Counted from the first letter of the stretch, positions 45,164 through 54,839 are shown. The stretch: 64,000 bases of DNA from Rhizobium album (GCF_003122325.1 NZ_QFBC01000008.1:62001-126000), one strand, 5' to 3'. The notes: generated by a model not told the origin, from the sequence alone. Made by a program: numbers and translations.

Positions 45164-46936
45164 ATGTCCGCGGCTCGCTCCTTCGCAACCAATCTGCCGC
45201 CCCGGGCGACCGCGCTTGCCGCCGTGCAAGCGATGCGCGACATCGACGTGCTGGTGGTGGGCGGCGGCATCAACGGCGCGGGCACGTTCCGCGATCTCGC
45301 CTTGCAGGACGTCGGCGTCCTGGCCGTCGATCGGGTCGACTGGGGCGCCGGTGCCTCCATGGCCTCCTCGCGCATGGCGCATGGCGGCCTGCGGTATCTG
45401 GAAAACGGTGAATTCCGGCTGACCGCGGAAGCGACGCGGGAGCGGAACCGGCTGTTGCGAGCCGCCGGCCACATGATCCGGCCGCTTCCGATGGCCATTC
45501 CGTTCTTTTCCCATGGCGCCGGGCTGCTGACGTCGGTGAAGCGGGTCCTCGGGTTTTCCGCCTCATTGCGCGAACGCGGTTTCGTCATGGCGGAGATCGG
45601 TCTTCTTCTCTACGACTGGTTTGGCCGGTTCGACCGGTCGACGCCGCTCCATCGCGCGATGCTTTCGCGCGGCGTGCGCCGTCTCTTCCCCGCGCTGCAC
45701 CCTGCGGTGCGCGCCGCTTCGGTCTATTACGACGCGGTGATCGACGCTCCCGAGCGTATCGCCGTGGAAATGATCGCCGAAGGTCTTGACGCATCGCCGC
45801 GCAGCATGGCGCTCAATCATTGCGCCCTCGTCGCGATCCAGGGAAGCGACGTGGTGCTTCGCGACGAAATTTCGGGGCGCTGCTTCACGCTGCGGCCGAA
45901 AGTCGTCGTCAACGCCGCCGGCGCCTGGATCGATCTTGCCAACGGCGCGCTCGGCATCGATCGCCCGCTGATGGGCGGCACCAAGGGCTCGCATATCGTC
46001 ATCGACCATCCCGGACTGTTCAAGGCTCTATCCGGCCATGGCATGATCTTCGACGATGGTGCAGGACGGGTTTGCATCATCTACCCGATCCGCGGCAAGG
46101 TGCTGCTCGGCGCGACCGATATCCCGGTGGAAAACCCCGATCTCGCTCATTGCTCGGAGGACGAGGAGGATTATCTCCTCGCCGCCGCCCGTGTCATCTT
46201 CCCGAAGATCGATTTCGGCCGCGAGCATGTCGTTTTCCGTTTCTGCGGTGTCCGCCCCCTTCCAAAATCCGGCGCGACAACGCCCGGAGCGGTGAGCCGC
46301 GACCACGCGATCGCCATCTTCGAGCCGGAGGGTGATCGATCCTTCCCGATTCTCAATCTCGTCGGCGGCAAGTGGACGACCTTCCGGGCTTTTTCCGCAC
46401 AGGTCTGCGAGGCCGTCATGCAAAGGCTCGGCTCGGGCCGGAGCGTCGATACCGGCGACCGTGCCGTCGGCGGCGGGCAGGGCATGGCGCAGGCGCCGGC
46501 CCGTCAGGCGCTCGCCCGGTCGCTCGCCGATCGTCACGGCCTTTCACCGGAGCGAAGCGAGGTGCTCGTCAACCGCTACGGTGCGGGCGCACAAGCCGTC
46601 GCCGCCTTTCTCGCGGAGGGAACCGACGCGCCGCTGGCCGACGCGCCGTCCTACAGCGAGCGCGAAATCCTGCGGCTTGTGCGCTGCGAAATGGCAGCGA
46701 GCGTCGAGGACATCATCTTTCGCCGCACGACGCTCGCCATCGACGGCATGCTTTCGACGGCAATGCTCGAACGCATCTCGGCCATCCTTTGCGAGGAGAC
46801 CGGCGGCGATCCCGCGGACGGACTTCGCGACCTCTCCCATCTTATCGAGCGCCTTCGCATCCGCCATGCGGTGCAAAGGTTGCGAGACTGCCCACCACCC
46901 CCGTCACATCTCAATACATTGGAACAACGACCATGA
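45164..46936 (+). CDS. FAD-dependent glycerol-3-phosphate dehydrogenase-like protein
   Basis: 590 residues of the GlpD family. It has FAD-binding DVLVVGGGINGAGTFRDLAL, the substrate-region SSRMAHGGLRYLENGEFRLT and a C-terminal helical domain. GlpD oxidises glycerol-3-phosphate at the membrane and passes electrons to quinone. In an operon with an FGGY kinase and a polyol importer the true substrate may be another polyol phosphate, as with erythritol-phosphate dehydrogenase (EryB), a known GlpD relative in rhizobia. The stop overlaps the next start by a few bases. Confidence 0.88.
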   Translation: MSAARSFATNLPPRATALAAVQAMRDIDVLVVGGGINGAGTFRDLALQDVGVLAVDRVDWGAGASMASSRMAHGGLRYLENGEFRLTAEATRERNRLLRAAGHMIRPLPMAIPFFSHGAGLLTSVKRVLGFSASLRERGFVMAEIGLLLYDWFGRFDRSTPLHRAMLSRGVRRLFPALHPAVRAASVYYDAVIDAPERIAVEMIAEGLDASPRSMALNHCALVAIQGSDVVLRDEISGRCFTLRPKVVVNAAGAWIDLANGALGIDRPLMGGTKGSHIVIDHPGLFKALSGHGMIFDDGAGRVCIIYPIRGKVLLGATDIPVENPDLAHCSEDEEDYLLAAARVIFPKIDFGREHVVFRFCGVRPLPKSGATTPGAVSRDHAIAIFEPEGDRSFPILNLVGGKWTTFRAFSAQVCEAVMQRLGSGRSVDTGDRAVGGGQGMAQAPARQALARSLADRHGLSPERSEVLVNRYGAGAQAVAAFLAEGTDAPLADAPSYSEREILRLVRCEMAASVEDIIFRRTTLAIDGMLSTAMLERISAILCEETGGDPADGLRDLSHLIERLRIRHAVQRLRDCPPPPSHLNTLEQRP

Positions 46937-47934
46937 CACGCCTCGACGAAAAACTTGCCCGCATCGCCGCCGATCCCGCCGGTTCGAAGGAATTCATCAT
47001 CTGCGACGCCAAGGATTCCGACATGGGGTTCGGGCTTGCCCATGGCGGTGCGATGCGCGACCAGGACGGCAACGAGAACGGTCGTATGCGCAGCCGCGAG
47101 ATGTTTCTCGAACAGGTCCGGGCGATCGTCGAGCAGGATATCGTCGATCTCATCCTGCTCAGCGTCAGCAACATGGAGCAGCTTGCCACGCGCGAAAAGC
47201 TGTTCGACACGTCGGACATCGCCGTCGGCATCCGTGCCAACGACACGACCGACGCCTGGGCGTTGCGCAACGCTGCCTATCGCCAGGTGCCCTCCATGCC
47301 GTTCCGCACGGCCGAGATTGCCGACTGCGTGAGCAGCGAGGGTGCCCGGCGCGCCGACATCGGACTTTACTCCATCACTTTCAACAACGATGCGGAAGCG
47401 GATCGCGACTCCCTGGAGTCGTTCCGCGACTTCCGCAGGGAGGCGGTGGCTGCCGGCTTCCCCTATTTCCTGGAAGTGTTCAACCCCAATCTCGAACAGG
47501 GGCTGACGCCGGAGGGCATGCCGTCCTATGTCAACGACTGCATCATCCGCAGTCTCGCCGCAGTCCCGCAGAATGCCCGTCCGCGCTTCCTGAAGGTCGT
47601 CTATAACGGACCGCGCGCCATGGAGGAGCTGGCGGGCTACGATCCGAACCTTATCGTGGGTGTCCTCGGCGGTGGTTCCGGCACGACCTATGACTGCCTC
47701 AAGCTGCTGCACGACGCCAAGAAGTACGGTGCACGCATCGCCCTCTTCGGCCGCAAGATCAACCTTGCCGAAGATCCGCTCGGTATGATCCGCCAGATGC
47801 GGCTTGTCGCCGATGGCGAGGTTTCGCCGACCGAGGCCGTCAAGGCCTACCATGCCGGTCTTGCCAAGCTGAACACCACACCGTTCAGGTCGCTGGAAGA
47901 CGACCTTCGCACCACCGATCCCGTGCTGATGTAG
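46933..47934 (+). CDS. Class I aldolase-like TIM-barrel protein
   Basis: 333 residues. The pattern is that of a (beta/alpha)8 lyase: CDAKDSDMGFGLAHGG, SITFNNDAEADRD, FPYFLEVFNPN, the probable Schiff-base Lys in RFLKVVYNG and a phosphate-binding VGVLGGGSGTTYDCLKLL. I do not recognise a characterised close relative; LacD- and DeoC-type phosphosugar aldolases are the nearest functional idea. ATG 46933 overlaps the end of the GlpD-like gene. It would cleave the ketose phosphate produced by the kinase and dehydrogenase. Confidence 0.7.
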   Translation: MTRLDEKLARIAADPAGSKEFIICDAKDSDMGFGLAHGGAMRDQDGNENGRMRSREMFLEQVRAIVEQDIVDLILLSVSNMEQLATREKLFDTSDIAVGIRANDTTDAWALRNAAYRQVPSMPFRTAEIADCVSSEGARRADIGLYSITFNNDAEADRDSLESFRDFRREAVAAGFPYFLEVFNPNLEQGLTPEGMPSYVNDCIIRSLAAVPQNARPRFLKVVYNGPRAMEELAGYDPNLIVGVLGGGSGTTYDCLKLLHDAKKYGARIALFGRKINLAEDPLGMIRQMRLVADGEVSPTEAVKAYHAGLAKLNTTPFRSLEDDLRTTDPVLM

Positions 47935-47955
47935 GCCGGAGGCGAGAACCGTATC

Positions 47956-49029
47956 ATGACGCAACTGACGCTCGAATCCTGCACAAAGACGTTCGGTGCC
48001 CTGACGATCCTTCACGGCATCGACCTGGAAATCGAACCCGGCGAATTCATCGTCTTCGTCGGCCCGTCCGGCTGCGGCAAGTCGACACTGTTGCGCATGA
48101 TAGCCGGCCTTGAGGAGATCAGCACCGGCGTGATGCGGTTCGACGGCCGGATCGTCAACACCGAGACACCATCGGACCGGGGCATCGCCATGGTGTTCCA
48201 GTCCTATGCGCTCTATCCGCACATGAGCGTACGGGAGAATATCGGTTTCGGTCTGAAGCTTGCCGGCCAGCCGCGCGCGGCGATCGATGCGGCGGTGGAG
48301 AAGGTGGCAGTCATGCTGCAGCTGACCTCCTATCTGGACCGCCTTCCCAAGCAGCTATCCGGCGGGCAACGCCAGCGCGTGGCTATCGGCCGCGCCATCG
48401 TGCGCAATCCCTCGGTCTTCCTGTTCGACGAACCGCTCTCCAACCTCGACGCGGCGTTGCGCGTGGCGACCCGTGTCGAGATCGCGAAACTTCATGCGCG
48501 CATGCCGGGGACGACGATGATTTATGTCACCCATGATCAGGTGGAGGCGATGACGCTTGCCGACCGCATCGTCGTTCTCAATGGGGGACGGATAGAGCAG
48601 GTGGGCAAGCCGCTGGAGCTTTACGAAAAACCGGCCAATCTCTTCGTCGCCCGCTTTATCGGTTCCCCGGCGATGAACGTCCTGCCGTGCGCCATCGACG
48701 GAGAGGGCCGGGTTGCGTTGCCGTCGGGCGATCTGTTGACCGTCTGGCGTTACGGCCGGAGCGGCGCCGGCCATGCGGGCGTCCGGCCGGAGGACGTCGT
48801 CGTCCGGGACGACGCGCCCATCGCGGGGCGGGTCGAACTCGTCGAACAGCTCGGTGAGGTGCAGCTCCTGCATGTCGATGTCGGCACGGACGAGCCGATG
48901 ATCGCCAAGGTGGCGCGCGATGCCCGCTTCCTGGCCGGCGATACCATTCGCCTCGGGGCCGAGCCGCGGCATTGGCATGTCTTCGATGCGGATGGCCGCG
49001 CCATTGCACCGCAACAGGTCGCGCCGTGA
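47956..49029 (+). CDS. Sugar ABC transporter ATPase (UgpC/MalK type)
   Basis: 357 residues. Walker A GPSGCGKST, Q-loop VFQSYALYPHMS, signature LSGGQRQRVAIGRA, Walker B FLFDEPLSNLDAALR and a C-terminal TOBE regulatory domain (about residues 235-350) with GVRPEDVVV. It energises the permeases encoded at 42399-44149 and closes that operon, 24 bases before the end of the convergent DeoR gene. Confidence 0.93.
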   Translation: MTQLTLESCTKTFGALTILHGIDLEIEPGEFIVFVGPSGCGKSTLLRMIAGLEEISTGVMRFDGRIVNTETPSDRGIAMVFQSYALYPHMSVRENIGFGLKLAGQPRAAIDAAVEKVAVMLQLTSYLDRLPKQLSGGQRQRVAIGRAIVRNPSVFLFDEPLSNLDAALRVATRVEIAKLHARMPGTTMIYVTHDQVEAMTLADRIVVLNGGRIEQVGKPLELYEKPANLFVARFIGSPAMNVLPCAIDGEGRVALPSGDLLTVWRYGRSGAGHAGVRPEDVVVRDDAPIAGRVELVEQLGEVQLLHVDVGTDEPMIAKVARDARFLAGDTIRLGAEPRHWHVFDADGRAIAPQQVAP

Positions 49030-49052
49030 TACCTGCCAGCCGCGTCTCGACC

Positions 49053-49889
49053 CTACATTTCCGGCGCCTTGGTTGCAGGAAGGGCATTGCGGAAGGTCGC
49101 GCCGGCCTCGCGGATCTGCGTGATGAGGGCCTCGTCGACGAAGCCCGCCGTCAGGAAGCTATCGACATCCTCCAGTCCGCAAACATGGGCAAGCGTCCGA
49201 CGGCCGAACTTGCTGGCATCCGCCACGACGATGACCTGATGGGCAGCCTGCACGATGACCTGCTTGATCGACGCTTCCGGCAGGTTCGTCGTGCTGATAC
49301 CGAAGTCCGGATCGACGCCGTTGCAGCCGATGAACGCGATGTTGGCGGTGATGTTGCCAAGGATCAGCGTCGCCATCGGCTCGACGAGGGAATGCTGAAG
49401 CGGGCGCAGGCTGCCGCCCGTGACAACGGTCATGATGCGGGGATAGGCCCTCTCCAGCGTCAGTGCGATATTGATGCCGTTGGTGAAGGCGGTGACGTTG
49501 GTCAGGTCCGCTCGCTTCACCAGCGCCTCGGCGATCGCCATGGTGGTGGTGCCGACGTCCAGGATGATCGTATCGTTGCTCTGCACGATATCTGCGGCCG
49601 CCTCGCCGATCGCGCGCTTTCCGGCTTCCTCGCTGGTGCTGCGCGCCTCGTAGGGCGTTTCGGAATAGGGCACCTGGCCGCGCAGGATGCCGCCGCGCAC
49701 GCGGCGCAGGCCATGGTGTTCCTTGCTCAACGCGTCGATATCCGTGCGGATCGTCACCTGCGAAACGCCGAAAAGCTTGGCGAGTTGCTTTACCGAGGCG
49801 AACTGCTCGGTATCGACCATCTTCGCTATGCGCTCGCGGCGCGCTTCGATGTCCAGCGATTCCGCGTCGTTGTCTTGGGCCATCATCAT
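49053..49889 (-). CDS. DeoR-family transcriptional regulator
   Basis: 278 residues from ATG 49889 (ATG 49886 or 49883 are equally possible; no strong ribosome site is seen). N-terminal helix-turn-helix RRERIAKMVDTEQFASVKQL, then KLFGVSQVTIRTDIDALSKE, followed by the DeoR C-terminal sugar-phosphate sensor domain with IILDVGTTTMAIAEAL and FIGCNGVDPDFGIST. It lies between the two carbohydrate gene sets, and CTTTCGAAAG-like sites occur before its own gene and before the kinase/importer genes, so it is likely their repressor, released by a phosphorylated sugar. Confidence 0.91.
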   Translation of the reverse strand: MMMAQDNDAESLDIEARRERIAKMVDTEQFASVKQLAKLFGVSQVTIRTDIDALSKEHHGLRRVRGGILRGQVPYSETPYEARSTSEEAGKRAIGEAAADIVQSNDTIILDVGTTTMAIAEALVKRADLTNVTAFTNGINIALTLERAYPRIMTVVTGGSLRPLQHSLVEPMATLILGNITANIAFIGCNGVDPDFGISTTNLPEASIKQVIVQAAHQVIVVADASKFGRRTLAHVCGLEDVDSFLTAGFVDEALITQIREAGATFRNALPATKAPEM

Positions 49890-49921
49890 TCGTGCCGAAG
49901 CACGCTCCTTTTTAAACGGAA

Positions 49922-49950
49922 AGTGTCTTCTTTTTCTTTCGAAAGACACT
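49922..49950. promoter_or_regulatory. Candidate DeoR operator with nested palindromes
   Basis: AGTGTCTT (49922-49929) is inverted at 49943-49950 (AAGACACT), and the perfect palindrome CTTTCGAAAG sits at 49936-49945. It lies between the DeoR gene and the aldehyde dehydrogenase gene, so it could control both. Similar TTTCGAA cores occur at 40651 and 40821. Confidence 0.55.
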
Positions 49951-50009
49951 GATGCGCAAGCGCTCATCGCTTCGCACAGGCACATGTGAACAATTTAACG
50001 GAGGAAGCC

Positions 50010-51437
50010 ATGTCACATAATCTTCAGTTCTATATCGACGGCCAGTGGGTCGATCCGATAAAAGCCAATGCATTCGACGTCATCGATCCTTCCGACGAGC
50101 AGCCCTTCGCGCAAATCTCGATAGCTGGTCAGGCTGACGTCGACAAGGCGGTCGCTGCCGCCAAGCGCGCGTTCCGCACCTTCGGCCGTACCACGCCGCA
50201 GGAGCGCCTGGCGCTTCTCGAACGCGTTATCGCCGCCTACAAGCGCCGCCAGGACGATCTTGCCGAAGCGATTTCGCGGGAAATGGGTGCGCCACGCTCC
50301 TTTTCCCGCGATACGCAGGTCTGGATCGGGCTCGCCCATCTGGAAAAGATGGCAGAGGTGCTGAAGACCTATTCCTTCGAGGAGCGCAAGGGCACGGCTC
50401 TCATCACCAAGGAGCCGATCGGCGTCGTCGGCATGATCACGCCCTGGAACTGGCCGCTCAACCAGATCACCTGCAAGGTCGCGCCGGCGCTGGCGGCGGG
50501 CTGCACGATGGTGCTGAAGCCGAGCGAGATCGCGCCCCTCGATGCGATCATCTTCGCCGAAATCATGGACGAGGCCGGCGCTCCGGCCGGTGTTTTCAAT
50601 CTCGTCAACGGTGACGGAGCGACGGCCGGCCAGGCGCTCGCCAGTCACCCGGATGTGGATATGATGTCGTTCACCGGTTCCACGCGCGCCGGCATCCTCG
50701 TCGCCAAGGCCGCAGCCGACACGGTCAAGCGGGTGCATCAGGAGCTTGGCGGCAAATCCGCCAACATCCTCTTCCCGGATGTCGATTTCGAGGACGCCGT
50801 CACCAAGGGCGTGGCTGGCTGCTTCCTCAACAGCGGGCAATCCTGCAACGCGCCGACGCGCATGTTCGTGCCGCGCGACCGGCAGGAGGAGGTGATCGCG
50901 CATGCGCGTAAAGCTGCCGAGAGCTATGGGGTCGGGCCGGCCAGGCAGGATCCAAAGCTCGGCCCAGTCATCAGCCAGGTCCAGTTCGACAAGATCCAGG
51001 ACCTCATCGAAAGTGGCGTCCGCGAAGGTGCGACGCTGGTGGCCGGCGGTGCCGGCCGGCCCGATGGCCTCAACAGCGGCTACTTCGTCCGTCCCACGGT
51101 GTTTGCCGACGTGACGCCGGACATGCGCATCGCCCGCGAGGAGATCTTCGGGCCGGTCCTGTCGATCCTGCCCTACGATACGGTCGAGGAGGCGCTGGAG
51201 CGGGCCGACGACACGGTCTATGGGCTCGCCTCCTACATCCAGTCCCGCGACCTGGAGAAGGCGCGGCACGCGGCCCGGCAGATGCGGACCGGAAATGTCC
51301 ACATCAACTATCCCGCCTGGGACGCGGGGGTCGCCTTCGGCGGTTACAAACAGTCCGGCAACGGGCGCGAATATGCCGAGTTCGGCCTCGAGGACTTCCT
51401 CGAGATCAAGGGCATTCTCGGCTACGACGCCGCCTGA
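50010..51437 (+). CDS. Aldehyde dehydrogenase
   Basis: 475 residues; ATG 50010 has a GGAGGAAG site. Oxyanion Asn in ITPWNWPL, catalytic Glu in QELGGKSAN, catalytic Cys in NSGQSCNAPTRMFV and a C-terminal AFGGYKQSGNGREYAEF. It opens a second plus-strand gene set (kinase, enolase-like, ribose-type importer) and is divergent from DeoR. Its substrate is probably a sugar-derived aldehyde in the same pathway. Confidence 0.92.
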   Translation: MSHNLQFYIDGQWVDPIKANAFDVIDPSDEQPFAQISIAGQADVDKAVAAAKRAFRTFGRTTPQERLALLERVIAAYKRRQDDLAEAISREMGAPRSFSRDTQVWIGLAHLEKMAEVLKTYSFEERKGTALITKEPIGVVGMITPWNWPLNQITCKVAPALAAGCTMVLKPSEIAPLDAIIFAEIMDEAGAPAGVFNLVNGDGATAGQALASHPDVDMMSFTGSTRAGILVAKAAADTVKRVHQELGGKSANILFPDVDFEDAVTKGVAGCFLNSGQSCNAPTRMFVPRDRQEEVIAHARKAAESYGVGPARQDPKLGPVISQVQFDKIQDLIESGVREGATLVAGGAGRPDGLNSGYFVRPTVFADVTPDMRIAREEIFGPVLSILPYDTVEEALERADDTVYGLASYIQSRDLEKARHAARQMRTGNVHINYPAWDAGVAFGGYKQSGNGREYAEFGLEDFLEIKGILGYDAA

Positions 51438-51499
51438 TCTCCATCCGCCGGGCGCCGCCTGCCGGCGCCCGGCCATTTCCATCGCGTTGGGGAGAGGTC

Positions 51500-52492
51500 A
51501 TGGTCGACCCCGAATTTGCCGCCGTCCTGCAGAAAATGGGCCTCGTCACTCCGGGCACGCTGCTCATCATGCAGCCGCTGACCGGGGGCGTCGCCTCCGA
51601 TATCGTGCTTGTGGAAGCGCCGGGGCGCCGCTTCTGCGTGAAGAGAGCGCTCGCCCGGTTGAAGGTGGCCGCCGTCTGGGAGGCGCCGATCAGCCGCAAT
51701 GCCGCCGAAGCAGCCTGGCTTCGCCGCGCGAGCGGCTGGGTTCCTGGGGCCGCCCCGGCGATCCTCGGCGAGGACGTGGCATCGGGCACCTTCGCGATGG
51801 ATTACCTTCCCGCCGAAACGCATCCTGTCTGGAAGGAGCAACTGCTGGCGGGAAAGGTCAACCCAGCCTTTGCGGGCGCTGTCGGCCGGAGCCTTGCAAC
51901 CATTCACGGCCAGAGTGCCGCTGATCCCTCGGTTCCCGCCGCCTTTGCCAATGACGATACTTTCGAGGCAATCCGTATCGAACCGTATCTGCGGGCCACA
52001 GCCCGGGCACATACCGATCTTTCCGATGCCCTCGAACGTCTCGCGCTGCGGACACTCTCCACCAAGCGGGCGCTGGTGCATGGCGATGTCAGCCCCAAGA
52101 ATATCCTGTGCGGCCCTGATGGGCCGGTTTTCCTCGATGCCGAATGCGCCTGGTTCGGCGATCCTGCATTCGATGTCGCCTTCTGCCTCAACCATCTTCT
52201 CCTCAAGGGTGCGCGAGAGGGGGGCAACAAGACCGATCTTGCGTGCGCCTTCGACGCCTTTCTCGCCGCCTATTTTGCATGGGTCGACTGGGAGGATGGA
52301 GCGGAACTCGAAAGCCGTGCCGCCGCGCTCCTGCCGGCGCTCTTTCTTGCCCGTGTCGATGGCAAGTCGCCGGTCGAATATCTGCAAACCGATCGGGAGA
52401 AGGAGCGCGTGCGCACCTTCGCGCGGCCGCTCGTCGCCAGCCCGCTGCCCCGACTTTCCCAAATTTCCGACCTCTGGAGAACCACCGAATGA
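51500..52492 (+). CDS. APH/choline-kinase-fold phosphotransferase
   Basis: 330 residues of the aminoglycoside-phosphotransferase fold. Visible are a Lys in the ATP-binding sheet (RRFCVKRALA), the catalytic loop LVHGDVSPKNILCGP and the metal-binding DAECAWFGDPAFDVAFCLNH. Members phosphorylate small hydroxyl compounds, including methylthioribose and homoserine. It overlaps the start of the enolase-like gene (ATGA), so the two are translationally coupled. This suggests that its product, a phosphorylated sugar or sugar acid, feeds the enolase-like enzyme. Antibiotic resistance is unlikely from this context. Confidence 0.8.
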   Translation: MVDPEFAAVLQKMGLVTPGTLLIMQPLTGGVASDIVLVEAPGRRFCVKRALARLKVAAVWEAPISRNAAEAAWLRRASGWVPGAAPAILGEDVASGTFAMDYLPAETHPVWKEQLLAGKVNPAFAGAVGRSLATIHGQSAADPSVPAAFANDDTFEAIRIEPYLRATARAHTDLSDALERLALRTLSTKRALVHGDVSPKNILCGPDGPVFLDAECAWFGDPAFDVAFCLNHLLLKGAREGGNKTDLACAFDAFLAAYFAWVDWEDGAELESRAAALLPALFLARVDGKSPVEYLQTDREKERVRTFARPLVASPLPRLSQISDLWRTTE

Positions 52493-53766
52493 GCACTATC
52501 CGAAGCATACACGCCCGCCGTATCTGGGATTCGCGCGGCCGCCCGACGGTGGAAGCCGAGGTGACGCTGGCGGACGGGGCGACAGGCCGCGGCATTGCGC
52601 CCGCCGGCGCCTCCCGCGGCACGCGCGAGGCCATCGAACTGCGCGACGGCGGCGACCGGCTCGGCGGTCTCGATGTGTCGCAGGCGCTCGCGGGCATCCG
52701 CGATGAGATCGCGCCGGCCCTTCGGGGGATCGATGCGCTGAAGCAGGAAGAGGTCGACGAGCGGCTGATCGGGCTCGACGGAACGGTGAACAAGGCTCGC
52801 CTCGGCGGCAACGCCACCGTGGCCGTATCGCTGGCGGTGCTGCATGCGGCTGCGGCGAGCAGCGGAATGCCGCTCTGGCGCTATTGTGCCGGCGGGCAGC
52901 CTGTGAGCATTCCTCTGCCGGAGATCCAGATATTCGGTGGCGGCGCGCATGCCGGCCGGCGGACCGACGTCCAGGATTTCATGGTCGTTGCCCAGCGCGC
53001 GCAGAGCTTTGCCGAGGCGCTGGAGATCACGGCGGAGATCTACCGTGCGGCGGGTTCGCTGATGGCAGAGCGCGGCCGCCTGCAGGGTGTTGCCGACGAG
53101 GGCGGCTGGTGGCCCGCCTTCGACAGCAACGAAGAGGCGCTCGACGCCCTCGTTTCGGCCATAGAACGCGCTGGCTACACGCCGGGGCACGAAGCGGCAA
53201 TCTCCCTCGACATCGCCGCGTCCGAATTCGGACGCAACGGTCGCTATCGCCTCGCCATGGAAGACCGTGAACTCGACAGCGACGGCATGGCCGAATACCT
53301 GCTGCGCTGGTGTGAACGTTACCCCATCGTCTCCGTCGAAGATCCGCTGGCGGAGGATGATCCGGATGGTCTTGCCCGTTTCACCGCCTCTGTCGGCGAT
53401 CGCATGCAGGTGATCGGCGACGATTTCCTCGTCACCAACGCGAACCTCGTGGAACGGGCAGCCGCAAACGGCAATGTCAATGCCGTGCTCATCAAGGTCA
53501 ACCAGGCCGGAACCGTCAGCGAGGCGAAGGCAGCCTGCGCGGCGGCGAAACGCGCGGGTTTCGGCACGATCGTTTCGGCGCGGTCAGGCGAGACGGAGGA
53601 TGTGGCCATCGCCCACCTCGCCGTCGGCTGGGACAGCGGACAGCTCAAAGTCGGGTCCTTCGCCCGCTCCGAGCGCATGGCGAAGTGGAACGAAGTCCTG
53701 CGCATCGAAGAACAATTCGAGGCCGGAAGCGTCGGTATACGCGATGTCTTCGGGAGGGGGAAATGA
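52489..53766 (+). CDS. Enolase-like protein with altered active site
   Basis: 425 residues, homologous to phosphopyruvate hydratase over its whole length. Metal ligands Asp241, Glu284 and Asp311, the general base Lys336 (LIKVNQ), Glu204 (DEGG) and Lys387 are kept. Changes from E. coli enolase numbering: Glu168 becomes Asp163, and the substrate-binding His370 becomes Ala364 (SARSGETED in place of SHRSGETED). The mobile loop SGAST is AGASR, and the HADNNVD loop is HAGRRTD. It is unlikely to be the housekeeping enolase; a dehydratase for another 2-phospho acid is inferred. ATG 52489 overlaps the kinase stop. Confidence 0.85.
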   Translation: MSTIRSIHARRIWDSRGRPTVEAEVTLADGATGRGIAPAGASRGTREAIELRDGGDRLGGLDVSQALAGIRDEIAPALRGIDALKQEEVDERLIGLDGTVNKARLGGNATVAVSLAVLHAAAASSGMPLWRYCAGGQPVSIPLPEIQIFGGGAHAGRRTDVQDFMVVAQRAQSFAEALEITAEIYRAAGSLMAERGRLQGVADEGGWWPAFDSNEEALDALVSAIERAGYTPGHEAAISLDIAASEFGRNGRYRLAMEDRELDSDGMAEYLLRWCERYPIVSVEDPLAEDDPDGLARFTASVGDRMQVIGDDFLVTNANLVERAAANGNVNAVLIKVNQAGTVSEAKAACAAAKRAGFGTIVSARSGETEDVAIAHLAVGWDSGQLKVGSFARSERMAKWNEVLRIEEQFEAGSVGIRDVFGRGK

Positions 53767-53903
53767 CGGTTGACGCTTCGGCTTTGTCAACCGTGCAGAA
53801 AAGCACCGGCGCCGACCCGATGTGCCTAAGCCTCGGATCGGCCAGCCGGGAGCTGGAACAGGCGCGCATTCCGCGCACCTATCAACAAGGAGGAGTCAAA
53901 AGC

Positions 53904-54839
53904 ATGAAATCGAAATTGCTCGCCGCAGCCCTGTTCGGTGCGGTCGCCATCGCCTCACCGGTTCACGCCAAAATGCTGTCCAAGATCGGCGTTTCCGTCG
54001 GCTCATTGGGCAATCCATTCTTCACCGCGATTGCCCGCGGCGTCGAAACGGAAGCAAAGAAAATCAACCCGGACGTCAAGGTGACCGTCGTTGCCTCGGA
54101 CTACGATCTGTCGAAGCAGATGCAGCAAATCGACAGCTTTGTGGCCGCCGGCGTCGACGTCATCGTTCTTGACGCAGTCGACCCACGGGCACTGGGCGCG
54201 GCCATCAAGCGGGCTCAGGCGGCCGGAGTTTTCGTCGTCGGAGTTGATGAGGAAGCAGAGGGCGAGGACGCCATCTTCATGACGGATAACGTCGCTGCGG
54301 GCGAAATGTCCTGCCAGTATATCGTCGACCGTCTCAACGGACAAGGCAATGTGGTCATCATCAACGGCCCTCCGGTTTCCTCTGTCGTCGCGCGGGTCAA
54401 GGGATGCAATGCAGCGCTGGAAAAAGCGCCGGGCATCAAGATCCTGTCAAGCGACCAGGATGGCAAGGGATCTCGCGACGGCGGCCTCGCCGTGATGCAG
54501 GCGCTCATGGTGCGGTTTCCAAAGATTGACGCCGTTTTCGGTATCAACGATCCCTCGTCGATCGGCGCTTCGCTGGCCATGCGCCAGGCGAACCGTGACG
54601 ATTTCTTCATCACCAGCGTCGATGGCTCGCCCGATGTTGAAGAAGCAATCAAGGATCCCGCCACAAAAATTCATGCTTCAGCGTCTCAGGATCCATACGA
54701 GATGGCTGTCCGCGCGGTCAGGGCAGGCAACGATCTGTTGAACGGGAAGCGCCCCGAACGGGTGAAAACGCTGATCACGCCAACCTTGATCACGCCGGAA
54801 AATATTTCCGATTTTCATGGATGGAGCAGTTCCAGGTAG
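53904..54839 (+). CDS. Ribose-type sugar ABC transporter binding protein
   Basis: 311 residues with a Sec signal peptide (MKSKLLAAALFGAVAIASPVHA). RbsB pattern: KIGVSVGSLGNPFFTAIARG, VDVIVLDAVDPRALGAAIKR, a VFGINDPSSIGASLAM hinge and ITSVDGSPDVEEAI. AAGGAGGAG precedes ATG 53904. The in-frame codons from 53763 onward lie between the enolase-like stop and this start and are probably not translated as part of it. The nearby enzymes suggest a sugar or sugar-acid ligand. Confidence 0.92.
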   Translation: MKSKLLAAALFGAVAIASPVHAKMLSKIGVSVGSLGNPFFTAIARGVETEAKKINPDVKVTVVASDYDLSKQMQQIDSFVAAGVDVIVLDAVDPRALGAAIKRAQAAGVFVVGVDEEAEGEDAIFMTDNVAAGEMSCQYIVDRLNGQGNVVIINGPPVSSVVARVKGCNAALEKAPGIKILSSDQDGKGSRDGGLAVMQALMVRFPKIDAVFGINDPSSIGASLAMRQANRDDFFITSVDGSPDVEEAIKDPATKIHASASQDPYEMAVRAVRAGNDLLNGKRPERVKTLITPTLITPENISDFHGWSSSR

